A stretch of 64,000 nt of DNA from Sphingomonas sp. (GCA_017304655.1 JAFKLY010000003.1:620001-684000); one strand, 5' to 3'; shown: positions 20,217 to 32,385, counted from the stretch's first letter. Numbers and translations are program-made. Notes: a model not told the origin generated them from the letters alone.

Positions 20217-20915
20217 TCAGGCCGCCGCGTCGTCCGGCGCGATCAGATAGCGCCAGATCAGGGCGCCGATCGCCCCGCCGATCAAGGGCGCGACCCAGAA
20301 CAGCCAGAGCTGGCCAAGCGCATCCGTGGTGGCGAACAGCGCCACGCCGGTCGACCGGGCGGGATTGACCGAGGTGTTCGTTACCGGGATCGACACCAGA
20401 TGGATCAGCGTGAGCGCCAGGCCAATGGCAATGGGCGCAAAGCCCGCCGGCGCGCGCGGCGAAGTGCTGCCCAGGATCACGACCAGAAAGCCCGCCGTCA
20501 TCACGACTTCGATGAGGAAAGCGGCGCCCAGCGCATAGCCGCCCGGCGAAAGATCGCCAAAGCCGTTCGACGCGAAGCCGCCCGGCTCGAAGCCCGGCTT
20601 GCCGGAGGCGATGGCATAAAGCACTGCCGCCGCGGCCATCGCGCCCAGCACCTGCGCCGCCCAATAGGGCACCAGATCCTTCCAGGCGAAGCGTCCGCCA
20701 ACGGCGAGCCCGAGCGAAACGGCAGGATTGAAGTGACCGCCGGAGATGCCGCCGACTGCATAAGCCATGGTCAGCACCGTCAGGCCGAATGCCAGCGCCA
20801 CGCCGGCGAAGCCGATGCCAAGGTCCGGGAAAGCAGCGGCAAGCACCGCCGAGCCGCAGCCGCCCAGAACAAGCCAGAATGTGCCGAAGAATTCTGCCGC
20901 CAGTTTCCGTATCAT
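20217..20915 (-). CDS. aqpZ: Aquaporin Z-type water channel
   Basis: This 232-residue inner-membrane channel of the MIP family has six hydrophobic helices and the two half-helix loops [12 protein letters not shown] and [12 protein letters not shown]. The second NPA is followed by the arginine of the selectivity filter. The start at 20915 ([19 protein letters not shown]) is chosen because GGAGGGGG lies just upstream. The open frame continues to 21047 but the extra residues are hydrophilic and unlike the family. Neighbours do not suggest a special role. Confidence 0.93.
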   Translation of the reverse strand: MIRKLAAEFFGTFWLVLGGCGSAVLAAAFPDLGIGFAGVALAFGLTVLTMAYAVGGISGGHFNPAVSLGLAVGGRFAWKDLVPYWAAQVLGAMAAAAVLYAIASGKPGFEPGGFASNGFGDLSPGGYALGAAFLIEVVMTAGFLVVILGSTSPRAPAGFAPIAIGLALTLIHLVSIPVTNTSVNPARSTGVALFATTDALGQLWLFWVAPLIGGAIGALIWRYLIAPDDAAA

Positions 20916-21203
20916 CGGATGATCCCCCTCCAATTTAATAGGCCGGATATCTACGCCTGTTTGGAGAGCGACAACAGCCCCGGACTTGTCAAATCTCCTA
21001 ACATCTTGAAGACCTCGCCAGCGGCCCTCCGCCTGTACTTCCATCAAGGCCCGTTACTTTCCCCTATCATGCAACCTTGCGCATCCGGACCTGTTATCGC
21101 CGGAAAACGCCACCCCGGACGACCGCCTGACCGATGCGCCCATTGACAGCGGCCCGGCGCAAGGGGAGCATCCCGCCGACAGGATGGACGGGAGGGATTC
21201 GCC

Positions 21204-22055
21204 ATGTGCGACAATGACATCAATCAGGGACTGATCGAGGACTGGAGCCTCACGCGCCGCGCCTTTGTGGCGCTCACCGCTGCTGCCGGCTTCACCAGCG
21301 CGGCCTGCGCCGCCGAGAAAGTCGTCGAGAAGGACGTCATCGTGAAGACGCCGGATGGCGAGGCCGACGCCGTGCTGCTCCACCCGCCCGGCAAAGGCCC
21401 CTGGCCTGCCGTGCTCATCTGGCCGGACATCATGGGATTGCGCCCCGTCTTCCGCGAAATGGGCCGCCGCCTCGCCGCGCAGGGCCATGTCGTGCTGGTG
21501 CCCAACCCCTTCTATCGCAGTGCCAGGGCGAATGCGGTGAAAGGCGACTTCAGCGATCCGCAAGCCCGCCAGACCCTGTTCGGCTATCGCGCGGCGATGA
21601 CCGACGAAGGCGTGGACAAGGACTCGCGCGCCTATCTCGCTTTCCTCGATGCGCAGAGCGAGACGAACAAGAAGAAGAAGGCCGGCGTGCAGGGCTATTG
21701 CATGGGCGGCCCCCTCTCCTTCCGCACCGCCGCCGCGGTGCCGGGCCGGATCGGCGCGGTCGGCAGCTTCCATGGCGGCGGCCTCACCACCGATCAGCCG
21801 AGCAGCCCGCACCTGCTCATCCCCAAGACCAACGCTGCCTATCTGATCGCCATCGCCAAGAATGACGATGCGCGCGACCCCAAGTCCAAGGACATCCTCA
21901 AGGCCGCCTTCGCCGCCGCGAAGAAGACCGCGACCGTGGAGGTCTATGCCGGCGACCATGGCTGGTGCGTGCCGGGCAGCCAAGTGTACAACGAGGCCGA
22001 GGCCGAGCGCGCCTGGGCGGCGCTCACGAAGCTCTACAAGGCAGCGCTGGTCTAA
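21204..22055 (+). CDS. Dienelactone hydrolase-family protein with Tat-like leader
   Basis: This 283-residue alpha/beta hydrolase has an N-terminal leader with TRRAFVALTAAAG that looks like a twin-arginine signal and suggests export. The nucleophile elbow is GYCMGG, with cysteine as in dienelactone hydrolase, and a late GDHGWC contains the catalytic histidine. An acidic residue in the IAIAKNDDARDP loop completes the triad. Family members hydrolyse cyclic lactones or esters, and the true substrate cannot be read here. The gene stands alone and is divergent from aqpZ. Confidence 0.82.
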   Translation: MCDNDINQGLIEDWSLTRRAFVALTAAAGFTSAACAAEKVVEKDVIVKTPDGEADAVLLHPPGKGPWPAVLIWPDIMGLRPVFREMGRRLAAQGHVVLVPNPFYRSARANAVKGDFSDPQARQTLFGYRAAMTDEGVDKDSRAYLAFLDAQSETNKKKKAGVQGYCMGGPLSFRTAAAVPGRIGAVGSFHGGGLTTDQPSSPHLLIPKTNAAYLIAIAKNDDARDPKSKDILKAAFAAAKKTATVEVYAGDHGWCVPGSQVYNEAEAERAWAALTKLYKAALV

Positions 22056-22474
22056 GCGCGGATCGACGCGCGCCACGCGGGTCCAACCGGGCGCCGAGCG
22101 CCGGAAGTTCACAAAGTTCACGACACGGGGGCGTGCACTTCCGCTTCCCTGACCGTTCGCGGTAGCCGGATAAGGCGGGCGCCAGACCCCGTCCCGGCCA
22201 GCCTGCGCGGCCTGACCGGACGACGGAAACCCTTGAGATGAGAATGAGCCACATTTTGCCCGCGCCTGTCAGGCCTGATCAGGAACGGGCGTGCGACAGC
22301 GATGCCATGACGCAGGGGCTGTAGGACAGCGGGAAAAGCGCGACTGCGGGTGGACAAGCCATGGTCATCGGCTCTCGGCTCGCACGTCATTGCCGCGCAG
22401 GCGAAAGGCTGGGCCAGGCCGTCAAGCACCATGGCTGAATTGGGTTGGAGAGCGGAAGCCTCCTGTCTCTCCCT
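22056..22474. other. Intergenic region after the hydrolase gene
   Basis: No supported gene is present. Open frames here overlap each other in several frames and resemble no family. The stretch GTTCACAAAGTTCACGACAC near 22108 contains a short tandem GTTCAC motif. The region leads into the palindrome that bounds the GIY-YIG remnant. Confidence 0.5.
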
Positions 22475-22502
22475 CGTCATTCCCGCGCACGCGGGAATCC
22501 AG
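22475..22502 (+). repeat. 28-bp REP-like palindrome, copy 1
   Basis: A 28-bp element with the palindromic core ATTCCCGCG/CGCGGGAAT. Its exact reverse complement occurs at 22762-22789. The two copies bound the decayed GIY-YIG nuclease gene. The same type of extragenic palindrome is common in proteobacterial genomes. Confidence 0.85.
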
Positions 22503-22730
22503 TCAGCCGAGCGGCGAAAACCCAAGGTCGACGGCGAGATCAAGCCAATCCGTATTGGTCTGCTCGATCAGGTCCAGTTTCCAGGCCCTGCGCCATTTCT
22601 TGATCTGCTTCTCGCGGATGATCGCATGCTCCATCGTCGCATGCTACTCGAACCAGACGAGCCGCTTCACCCCGTGCTTCACGGTGAATCCTCCAAACGT
22701 TCCGGCGCGATGCGAGGATATAGACTAGGG
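22503..22730 (-). pseudogene. Degenerate GIY-YIG nuclease gene
   Basis: Read on the minus strand, the fragment begins with a YILASR-like strand. A deletion and frame change follow, then GTFGGFTVKHGVKRLVWFE, an in-frame stop, and HATMEHAIIREKQIKKWRRAW, LDLIEQTNTDWLDL and DLGFSPLG before a stop at 22503. These are the conserved parts of small GIY-YIG domain proteins of about 95 residues. The catalytic GIY..YIG core is missing, so it cannot make an active nuclease. The right edge is approximate. Confidence 0.85.
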
Positions 22731-22761
22731 ATCGATGTCACGCTTCACCGCACCGTCGTTC

Positions 22762-22789
22762 CTGGATTCCCGCGTGCGCGGGAATGACG
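22762..22789 (-). repeat. 28-bp REP-like palindrome, copy 2 (inverted)
   Basis: This is the exact reverse complement of the element at 22475-22502, placed about 30 bases beyond the 5' end of the GIY-YIG remnant. Together they form a mobile-cassette-like unit. Confidence 0.85.
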
Positions 22790-22907
22790 CAGAGGAGAGC
22801 CTTGCCCGCTTTCTCGTCGCTTCCGGACAAAATGCCGGATCAGCGTCCACCCGCAAGGCCTCAGGAAACGCTGATCACTCCGGTCACCCTGGCTTCGCCC
22901 CCGCGCC

Positions 22908-25495
<2,588 letters not shown>

Positions 25496-25502
25496 GAGTG
25501 TT

Positions 25503-25536
25503 CACCACCCCCAGCCCCTCCTCTGAAGAGGAGGGG
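25503..25536 (-). repeat. CCCCTCCTCT palindromic repeat, copy 2 (inverted)
   Basis: This is the reverse complement of the copy at 25100, including the tail. It lies seven bases upstream of the DUF559 start codon, so the gene is enclosed between inverted copies. Confidence 0.85.
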
Positions 25537-25590
25537 GGCAAGCCTCGCGCCGTCGGTCTGCTCCGGCCTTTCGATGAAGTGCAACCTGCT

Positions 25591-25624
25591 CCCCTCCTCT
25601 TCAGAGGAGGGGTCGGGGGTGGTG
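25591..25624 (+). repeat. CCCCTCCTCT palindromic repeat, copy 3
   Basis: Same orientation as copy 1, with TC in place of CT after the palindrome. It lies 55 bases from copy 2 and just before the recN stop codon. Confidence 0.85.
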
Positions 25625-25640
25625 CTCGATGCAATCGTCC

Positions 25641-27305
25641 TCACACCCCCTCCAGCAGCCGTTCGGCCTGTGCGCGGGCCTCGTTGGTGATCTCTGCGCC
25701 GGAGAGCATGCGGGCGATTTCTTCGCGGCGCTCGGCATCGTCGAGCGGGTGGACGCCGGTGCGGGTGATGGTGCCTTGCGAGGATTTGGCGATGAGCAGA
25801 TGCGCCGCGCCTCGCGCCGCGACCTGCGGCGAGTGCGTGACGACGATGACCTGCCCGCCGCCAGACAAGCGCGCCAGCCGCTCGCCGATGGCCCCGGCCA
25901 CGGCGCCGCCGACGCCCCGGTCGATCTCGTCGAAGATCATCGTCCCCGCCCCGCCCTGCGCCGCCAGCGCGACCTTGAGCGCGAGGATGAAGCGCGAGAG
26001 CTCGCCGCCGGACGCGATCTTGGTGAGCGGCGCGAATGGCGCGCCGGGATTGGTCGAGATCATGAACTCGACCCGGTCCTTGCCCGAGGCGCGCCATTGC
26101 CCCTCCGGCAGTTGCTCCACATCGGTGCGGAAGCGCGCAGCATCCAGCTTGAGCGGGGCCAGCTCGCCGGCCACCGCGGCGTCGAGGCGGGCCGCGGCGC
26201 GCTGCCGCCCCTCGCTCAACGCCTGCGCCGCGCCCTCATAGGCCGCGCGCGCGCGCTCGACGGTTGCTTCGAGGTCCTTCAGCCCCGCCTCGCCCGCATC
26301 GATCCGGGCAAGCTGATCGCTCATCTGTCCAGTCAGTGCAGCCAGATCGTCCGCCGCGACCTGATGCTTGCGGGCGAGCGCGCGCAGATCGAACAGGCGG
26401 GTCTCGATCGCGTCCAGCCGGGCGGGATCGACACTCAATGCCTCACTGGCTTGCGCGAGCTGATCCTCGGCCTCGCTCGCCTCGATCACGGCGCGATCGA
26501 AGGCCGCGAGCGCGCTAGCCAGCAGCTCATGCTCGCCGGCGATGCGGTCGAGCCGCCGCGCGGCCTGGCGCAGCTTGGAGAGCGCGCCGTCCGATCCGCC
26601 GAGCAACTCATCGAGCAGCGCCATGTCCTCGGTCAGCCGCGCGCCTTTCTGCATCGTCGCGCGTTCGGCGGCGAGCGTCTCTTCCTCGCCCGGCTCGGGC
26701 GCGAATTTGGTCAGCTCCGCGACGGCATGGGCCAGATAGTCCCGCTCGCGCGCGGCATGCTCCAGCGCATCTCGCGCGGCGGCCAGACTGGCCTGCGCGC
26801 TCTGCCACGCCGCATGCGCCGTGCGCACCGCGCCGCTATCCAGCCCGCCAAAGGCATCGAGCAGGTCCATGTGCCCACGTGGATTGATGAGGCCGCGCTC
26901 GTCATGCTGGCCGTGAATCTCGACAAGACAGGCGCCGACATCGCGCAGCAGCGCCGCCGAACAGGGCTGATCGTTGATGAAGGCGCGGCTGCCGCCATCG
27001 GCCTTGAGCGTGCGCCGGATGAGCAAGGGTTCGCCCGGCGCCTGATCGATGCCGTTCTCGTCCAGCAGCAGCGCCAGCGCCGATCCGGCCGCCGGCGCAT
27101 CGAAACTGGCGGTGACGCTCGCCTGATCCGTGCCGGCGCGCACGAGGCCGCTATCGGCGCGCATGCCGAGCGCCAGCCCCAGCGCATCGAGCAGGATCGA
27201 CTTGCCCGCCCCCGTCTCGCCAGTGAGCACAGTGAGGCCGCGCTCGAACGCCAGGTCGAGCGCCTCGATGAGCACGATGTTGCGAATGGCGAGAGCGGTC
27301 AGCAT
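25641..27305 (-). CDS. recN: DNA repair protein RecN
   Basis: This 554-residue SMC-like ATPase acts in recombinational repair of double-strand breaks. Walker A is GETGAGKSILLDAL (about residues 30-43), the central part is a long coiled coil, and the C-terminus has the ABC signature SGGELSRFILALK and Walker B TMIFDEIDRGVGG. Length is normal. It lies between bamD and the DUF559/ligA pair on the same strand; the bamD-recN-ligA order is common in alphaproteobacteria. Confidence 0.96.
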   Translation of the reverse strand: MLTALAIRNIVLIEALDLAFERGLTVLTGETGAGKSILLDALGLALGMRADSGLVRAGTDQASVTASFDAPAAGSALALLLDENGIDQAPGEPLLIRRTLKADGGSRAFINDQPCSAALLRDVGACLVEIHGQHDERGLINPRGHMDLLDAFGGLDSGAVRTAHAAWQSAQASLAAARDALEHAARERDYLAHAVAELTKFAPEPGEEETLAAERATMQKGARLTEDMALLDELLGGSDGALSKLRQAARRLDRIAGEHELLASALAAFDRAVIEASEAEDQLAQASEALSVDPARLDAIETRLFDLRALARKHQVAADDLAALTGQMSDQLARIDAGEAGLKDLEATVERARAAYEGAAQALSEGRQRAAARLDAAVAGELAPLKLDAARFRTDVEQLPEGQWRASGKDRVEFMISTNPGAPFAPLTKIASGGELSRFILALKVALAAQGGAGTMIFDEIDRGVGGAVAGAIGERLARLSGGGQVIVVTHSPQVAARGAAHLLIAKSSQGTITRTGVHPLDDAERREEIARMLSGAEITNEARAQAERLLEGV

Positions 27306-27375
27306 GGATGACGCAGACCTAGAGCATCGCCCCCCTGCCTGTCACCTGCATCGATGGCCGGCATGACCCGCGCCA

Positions 27376-28161
27376 TCAGGCGTTGGGGGCATAGTCCTTC
27401 ATCAGCTTGAAGGCGCGCTGATACCATTCCGAGCCGGGATAGTTGGTGCCGAGCACCGCGGCGGCCCGCTTGGCTTCCTCGGGGATGCCGAGCGCCAGAT
27501 AGCATTCCACCAGTCGCTCCAGCGCCTCGGGCGTGTGGCTGGTGCGCTGATAGGTGTCGATCACCTTGCGGAAGCGCAGCGTGGCAGCAATCCATTCGCG
27601 GCGACGCTGATAGAAACGGCCGATCTCCATCTCCTTGCCGGCCAGATGGTCGGCAACCAGATCGAGCTTCAGGCGCGCATCGGCAGCGTAACGCGAATCG
27701 GGGTAGCGGCGGACGAGCTCGCTGAGCGCGTCATTGGCCTGCTGGGTGATCTTCTGGTCGCGCGTCACGTCGCTGATCTGCTCGTAGTAGCACAGTGCGA
27801 TCAGATAATAAGCGTAAGGCGCATCACGGTTACCCGGGTGGATCGACAGGAAACGCTGCGCCGACTGGATCGACTTGGTGTAATCCCGCGAGGCATAATA
27901 GCTGAAGGCGCTCATCAGCTGCGCACGGCGCGCCCAGGGCGAATAAGGATGCTGCCGCTCGACCTCGTCGAAGAGAATCGCCGCCTGATCGAACTGCCCC
28001 CGGTCAAGCCGGACTTTGGCGGCATTGTAGAGCGTCGACACGTCCCGCGCGACATATTGCGTGTCCGCGCGCCGGCCGTTCTTGGCGCAGCCGGCGATCA
28101 GGATCAGGGGCAGGAGGCCAGCGGCCAGCAGGGCGCCGCGGCGCATCGGGGAAGCGTTCAT
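27376..28161 (-). CDS. bamD: Outer membrane assembly lipoprotein BamD
   Basis: BamD is the essential lipoprotein partner of BamA in outer-membrane protein insertion. From the ATG at 28161 the protein has 261 residues: a lipoprotein signal ending in LIAGC (Cys about residue 25), then TPR-like helical pairs such as DQAAILFDEVERQHPYSPWARRAQLM and RAAAVLGTNYPGSEWYQRAF. An upstream in-frame start at 28197 would lengthen the leader and is less likely. recN follows after 70 bases. lpxC, often upstream in this order, is not present. Confidence 0.93.
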   Translation of the reverse strand: MNASPMRRGALLAAGLLPLILIAGCAKNGRRADTQYVARDVSTLYNAAKVRLDRGQFDQAAILFDEVERQHPYSPWARRAQLMSAFSYYASRDYTKSIQSAQRFLSIHPGNRDAPYAYYLIALCYYEQISDVTRDQKITQQANDALSELVRRYPDSRYAADARLKLDLVADHLAGKEMEIGRFYQRRREWIAATLRFRKVIDTYQRTSHTPEALERLVECYLALGIPEEAKRAAAVLGTNYPGSEWYQRAFKLMKDYAPNA

Positions 28162-28522
28162 GCGGGCTCTCTTAGCGAAGCGTTGGAGGGCCGCCAAGCG
28201 ATTGATGCGGCCCGGCGACGGGCGGACGTGTCGGGGGATGCGGGGCCGGCGGATCGGATCATGCCGCGCAAACAGCCGGGCGCGCTTGAACAGCCGCTGA
28301 ACGGCGGGTTGAGGCGATTCAAGTCATCAAAGGGGGAGACTGTGCCGCCGCCCGTTTGTGGGAGAGGATAGGCAGCGGCACAGTCAACTTGCGCGCATCA
28401 ACGGCGCATTCGAGATCTTTGTCATAAACGTTCGGCCGACGCCCCGTCAGATCCTGGTCCGTGACAGCCAGCGTGGGGGATGGTGTCACAAAGATCTGCC
28501 GGTGCGCCGACCTGCGAAGTCG
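28162..28522. other. Intergenic region upstream of bamD
   Basis: No gene can be supported. It should hold the bamD promoter on the minus strand. Several overlapping open frames in this stretch share no family feature. The GCCGCCCGTTTGTGGGAGAG stretch near 28350 looks like a degraded short repeat. Confidence 0.45.
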
Positions 28523-29008
28523 TCAAACGTCCGGGTAGTCGCTGACGAAACTCCGCATCCGTGCGGACCCGAGGGGCGTTAGCCCAACTGTCCGTCGATC
28601 CGGTTCTTGAGCCGTGACGACGGCCAGTCCCGCTTGGACGAGCCTGTCGATGATCGCGTCCGTCTCCTCACGGTTGAGCAGATTGGCAACGGCCAGGGCC
28701 GTGTCGCTCACTGTGGAAGACTGGAGCTCACCGACGAAGAGGGAGAGCATCACGTCCATGGCCGTATCCGCCATGACGGGCGTGAAGAAATGTTTGCCGC
28801 GCAGGCGGCCGAGCGTGTGCATGCGCGTCGCCTTGGCCTCGAGCGCACCATTGGCACGCGCGCCAGCTCCGGGCTGGGCCGAAGACTCGGAAAGAGGCAC
28901 CGACCCGAGGCCGCGCGGAACGCTATTCGACACGTCAAAGAACCTTTGGTTCATGAGAAAAGGCATCCCTTTTGCGGAAGCGGTGCTCCGCAGCGTGATG
29001 GGCTGCAT
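28523..29008 (-). CDS. Winged-helix-like protein, paralogue A
   Basis: This protein of up to 161 residues has its second half (VMADTAMDVMLSLFVGELQ to the end) matching the neighbour at 29239-29640 closely. Shared parts are MADxxMxVMLSLFxxEL, ANLLNREETDAIIDRL and LTPLGSARMRSFVSDYPD. The helix-turn-helix plus a short hairpin followed by LTPLG is the pattern of MarR-like winged-helix proteins, so DNA binding is likely but unproven. The start is uncertain: codons at 29008, 28966 and 28954 are possible and none has a good ribosome site. Confidence 0.65.
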   Translation of the reverse strand: MQPITLRSTASAKGMPFLMNQRFFDVSNSVPRGLGSVPLSESSAQPGAGARANGALEAKATRMHTLGRLRGKHFFTPVMADTAMDVMLSLFVGELQSSTVSDTALAVANLLNREETDAIIDRLVQAGLAVVTAQEPDRRTVGLTPLGSARMRSFVSDYPDV

Positions 29009-29050
29009 CTCTCATGGTTTGGGCCAAATAAGCCGAAGGGGCGAAAATCG

Positions 29051-29755
29051 CATGTCCCGTAATTGCCGGACAAGAAAGTTCACAAATGTGAATTTTCATA
29101 GCTATCTAACAACGATAGAGTTTCCCTCGACAGATTATTTCGCATGGGTGGGCCAGCGCTCCGCGACGATTGGGAACCGTGCTCCGCGTGGGTCAGAGAA
29201 CGGCGGTATTGTCACGGCGCGCTGGCCCGCGGAGTTCATCAGATGTCCGGGTAGTCGCTGATGAAGCTCCGCATCCGTGCGGACCCGAGGGGCGATAGCC
29301 CAACTGCCCGTCGCTCCGGGTTGCCCCCGGTTAAGACGGCCAGTCCCGCATGGATCAGGGATTCGGTGACGCGCATTGCCTCATCGCCATCGATGAGGTT
29401 GACGAGGGCAAGGGTCGCCTCTGTCATGGGAACCGCCTTGAGTTCGGCAAGGAACAGCGAGAGCATCACGCCCATGTTGCTGTCCGCCATCACGGCCTGA
29501 CGAAAATATTGGTCACGTTCCAGCACCAGCGCATGCAATCGCTGCGCCTTGCAGATCAGCCGCTCGTCCGGCGATCTTGCCTGGAAATCGTCATCATCGG
29601 CGCGCACCGCGTGCGCACCCGCATTGGTTCCGAACGTCACGTTTCATGTCCCGGAAATAGTTATGCGAATCTCAGACGGACTGATGCCGAAGACGGCATC
29701 AGCTCAATAACAGAGACCGACCGATAGCTTCCGTTGGCGTGAACGTCATGTCCCG
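29051..29755 (-). repeat. Three copies of CGGGACATG upstream of the paralogue genes
   Basis: CATGTCCCG occurs on the plus strand at 29051-29059, 29645-29653 and 29747-29755. The first lies just upstream of paralogue A and the other two just upstream of paralogue B. All have the same orientation. The third is followed by ACGTTCAC, similar to the start of paralogue B. Confidence 0.55.
29239..29640 (-). CDS. Winged-helix-like protein, paralogue B
   Basis: This 133-residue protein starts at a GTG (29640), since no ATG in frame is better placed. The N-terminal 35 residues are polar and variable. The rest aligns with paralogue A through MADSNMGVMLSLFLAELKAV, ALVNLIDGDEAMRVTESLIHAGL and LSPLGSARMRSFISDYPDI. 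Both are probably small MarR-like regulators from a tandem duplication. A third GGGACATG leader-like sequence upstream suggests the duplicated unit included its 5' region. Confidence 0.65.
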   Translation of the reverse strand: MTFGTNAGAHAVRADDDDFQARSPDERLICKAQRLHALVLERDQYFRQAVMADSNMGVMLSLFLAELKAVPMTEATLALVNLIDGDEAMRVTESLIHAGLAVLTGGNPERRAVGLSPLGSARMRSFISDYPDI

Positions 29756-30045
29756 CAAATGACCGACATTGTAGCGACCCTTGTTTTGGCTTCGAAGCCT
29801 TATGGCTTTCTGAAGCAGTTCTTTTTGTTATCCCGGTAAGCGATGTTGTGCCTGCGCGGTCGGCGCTAAGTCAACTGAAAAGGGATCGATTGCACCCCGG
29901 CCAGGACGGCCCATTTCCGCACAAAGTGTACCGCTTTGAATCAGTTGCACTCCCCTTGCCTACTCCCGGCGCCGGCCAATGCCACGAACAAAAAAAAGCC
30001 CCGCATTCCTGCGGGGCTTCCTTGTTTTCCGCCTGAACGAGAGGT
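29641..30045. other. Intergenic region between paralogue B and pnp
   Basis: No supported gene is present. It contains two of the CATGTCCCG copies and, near 30000, the terminator of the pnp transcript. A short frame starting at the third copy encodes only MTFTPTEAIGRSLLLS and may be a duplicated leader remnant. Confidence 0.5.
29988..30019 (-). terminator. Intrinsic terminator of rpsO-pnp
   Basis: On the minus strand a 9-bp stem AAGCCCCGC/GCGGGGCTT with a 6-base loop is followed by a run of about nine T. It lies just after the pnp stop codon. Confidence 0.9.
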
Positions 30046-32385
30046 TCAGTCGTCGTCGCGCTTCAGGAAAGCGGGCGCGAATTCCGGCGCCGGGCCATCA
30101 TCGTCGCCGCCCGAGCGCTCACGGCGTGGGCCGCGATCGCCACGGTCACCACCACGGCCGCCGCCATCGCGACGCGGGCCGCGATCACCACGGCCACCGC
30201 CATCGCGACGCGGGCCACGGTCGCCCCGGTCACCACGATCGCCGCGCGGCTCGCGCGGTTCACGGGCGGGACGGGTGTCCTCCAGCTCCTCGCCGGTTTC
30301 CTGATCGACGACGCGCATCGACAGGCGAACCTTGCCGCGCGGATCGATCTCGAGGACCTTGACCTTGACTTCCTGACCTTCGGACAGGACGTCCGAGACC
30401 TTCTCGACCCGCTCGTTGCGGATCTCGGAGACGTGGACGAGGCCGTCCTTGCCACCCATGAAGTTCACGAACGCACCGAAGTCGACGAGGTTGACGACCT
30501 TGCCGTTGTAGATCTTGCCGACTTCCGCTTCCTCGACGATGCCGAGGATCCACTTCTTGGCGGCTTCGATCTGGTTCACGTCGGACGAGCTGATCTTGAT
30601 GATGCCCTCGTCGTCGATGTCGACCTTGGCGCCGGTCTCCGCGACGATCTCGCGAATGACCTTGCCGCCGGTGCCGATGACTTCGCGGATCTTCGACTTG
30701 TCGATCTGGATCGTCTCGATGCGCGGAGCATGGGCGGACAGCTCGGTGCGGGTCTCGCCCAGCGCCTTGCTCATCTCGCCCAGGATGTGCGCGCGGCCTT
30801 CCTTGGCCTGCGCCAGCGCAGCCTCGAAGATCTCCTTGGTGATGCCGGCGACCTTGATGTCCATCTGCATCGTGGTGATGCCTTCGGACGTGCCGGCAAC
30901 CTTGAAGTCCATGTCGCCGAGGTGATCCTCGTCACCCAGAATGTCGGAGAGGACTGTGAAGTCATCGCCTTCCAGGATGAGGCCCATGGCGATGCCGGAG
31001 ACCGGGCGCTTCAGGGGCACGCCGGCGTCCATCATCGAGAGCGAACCGCCGCAGACAGTCGCCATCGACGAGGAGCCGTTGGACTCGGTGATGTCGCTGA
31101 GCACGCGGATCGTGTAGGGGAAGTCCTCCTTGGCGGGCAGCACAGGGTGCAGCGCGCGCCAGGCCAGCTTGCCATGGCCGACTTCACGACGGCCCGGCGC
31201 GCCGAAGCGGCCCACTTCACCGACCGAATAGGGCGGGAAGTTGTAGTGGAGCATGAAGCTCTCATAGGACAGGCCGGTCAGACCGTCGATCATCTGCTCG
31301 GCGTCCTTGGTGCCCAGCGTGGTGGTGCAGATCGACTGCGTCTCACCGCGCGTGAACAGCGCCGAACCATGGGTGCGCGGCAGGAAGCCCACCATCGCCT
31401 CGATCGGACGGATCTGCGTGGTGGTGCGGCCGTCGATGCGCTTGCCTTCCTTGAGGATGGCAGTGCGGACGATCTCGGCTTCCAGCTTCTTGGTCAGCTT
31501 GATGCCGGCCATCACCGTCTGCGCGTCCAGGCCCTGCTCGGCGAAATAGGCCTTCGCCTTGTCGCGCGCAGCGTTGAGCGCGTTGGAACGCGCGGACTTG
31601 TCGGTCAGCTTGTAGGCTGCGGCAATATCCTTGCCGATCAGATCCTTGAGCTTCTTCTTGAGCTCGGCATTGCCTTCGCCCAGATTGACTTCCCACGGAT
31701 CCTTCGCGGCCTTCTCGGCGAGCTTGATGATCGCGTCGATCACCTTGCGGCTCTCGGCATGGGCGAACATCACGGCGCCGAGCATGACCTCTTCCGACAG
31801 CTCCTTGGCTTCGGATTCGACCATCATCACGGCGGTGTCGGTAGCGGCGACGACGAGGTCGAGCTCACCGGTCTTCACTTCATCGAGGCTCGGGTTGAGC
31901 TGATACTCGCCATCCTTGTAGCCGATGCGCGCAGCGCCGATCGGCCCCATGAAAGGCACGCCCGAGATGGTGAGCGCCGCGGAGGCCGCGATCATCGCAA
32001 CGATATCGGGCTCGGACTCACCGTCGAAGGAGAGCACCTGCGCGATCACGTTGATCTCGTTGTAGAAGCCTTCCGGGAACAGCGGACGCACCGGGCGGTC
32101 GATGAGGCGGGAGACGAGCGTCTCCTTCTCGGTGGCGCCACGCTCGCGCTTGAAGAAGCCACCCGGAATACGACCGGCGGCCGAGAACTTTTCCTGATAG
32201 TGCACGGTGAGCGGGAAGAAGTCCTGCCCGTCCTTCACCGACTTGGCGGCCGTGACCGCGCACAGCACCACCGTTTCGCCATAGGTCGCGAGCACCGCGC
32301 CATCGGCCTGACGGGCAACGCGGCCCGTTTCGAGCTTGAGGGTCTTTCCGCCCCACTCGATTTCGACTGTCTTCACATTGAACAT
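30046..32385 (-). CDS. pnp: Polyribonucleotide nucleotidyltransferase
   Basis: PNPase degrades RNA 3' to 5' by phosphorolysis. The 779-residue protein starts [16 protein letters not shown] at 32385, preceded by GGAAGGAAA. The frame is open to 32541 but the extra part is not PNPase and overlaps the attenuator. Two RNase PH domains ([36 protein letters not shown]), a KH domain ([15 protein letters not shown]) and an S1 domain ([18 protein letters not shown]) are in order. Residues about 702-779 form an unusual Arg/Gly/Asp repeat tail ([20 protein letters not shown]). It follows rpsO as in most bacteria. Confidence 0.97.
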   Translation of the reverse strand: MFNVKTVEIEWGGKTLKLETGRVARQADGAVLATYGETVVLCAVTAAKSVKDGQDFFPLTVHYQEKFSAAGRIPGGFFKRERGATEKETLVSRLIDRPVRPLFPEGFYNEINVIAQVLSFDGESEPDIVAMIAASAALTISGVPFMGPIGAARIGYKDGEYQLNPSLDEVKTGELDLVVAATDTAVMMVESEAKELSEEVMLGAVMFAHAESRKVIDAIIKLAEKAAKDPWEVNLGEGNAELKKKLKDLIGKDIAAAYKLTDKSARSNALNAARDKAKAYFAEQGLDAQTVMAGIKLTKKLEAEIVRTAILKEGKRIDGRTTTQIRPIEAMVGFLPRTHGSALFTRGETQSICTTTLGTKDAEQMIDGLTGLSYESFMLHYNFPPYSVGEVGRFGAPGRREVGHGKLAWRALHPVLPAKEDFPYTIRVLSDITESNGSSSMATVCGGSLSMMDAGVPLKRPVSGIAMGLILEGDDFTVLSDILGDEDHLGDMDFKVAGTSEGITTMQMDIKVAGITKEIFEAALAQAKEGRAHILGEMSKALGETRTELSAHAPRIETIQIDKSKIREVIGTGGKVIREIVAETGAKVDIDDEGIIKISSSDVNQIEAAKKWILGIVEEAEVGKIYNGKVVNLVDFGAFVNFMGGKDGLVHVSEIRNERVEKVSDVLSEGQEVKVKVLEIDPRGKVRLSMRVVDQETGEELEDTRPAREPREPRGDRGDRGDRGPRRDGGGRGDRGPRRDGGGRGGDRGDRGPRRERSGGDDDGPAPEFAPAFLKRDDD

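Noticed and set aside
22056..22474. Open frames of 60-140 residues after the dienelactone hydrolase gene
   Set aside because: They overlap in several frames, include palindromic repeat sequence, and show no domain or ribosome site.
30100..30260. Repeated units that look like a short CRISPR-like or tandem array
   Set aside because: The repeats are in frame and encode the [11 protein letters not shown] tail of PNPase; there are no unique spacers.
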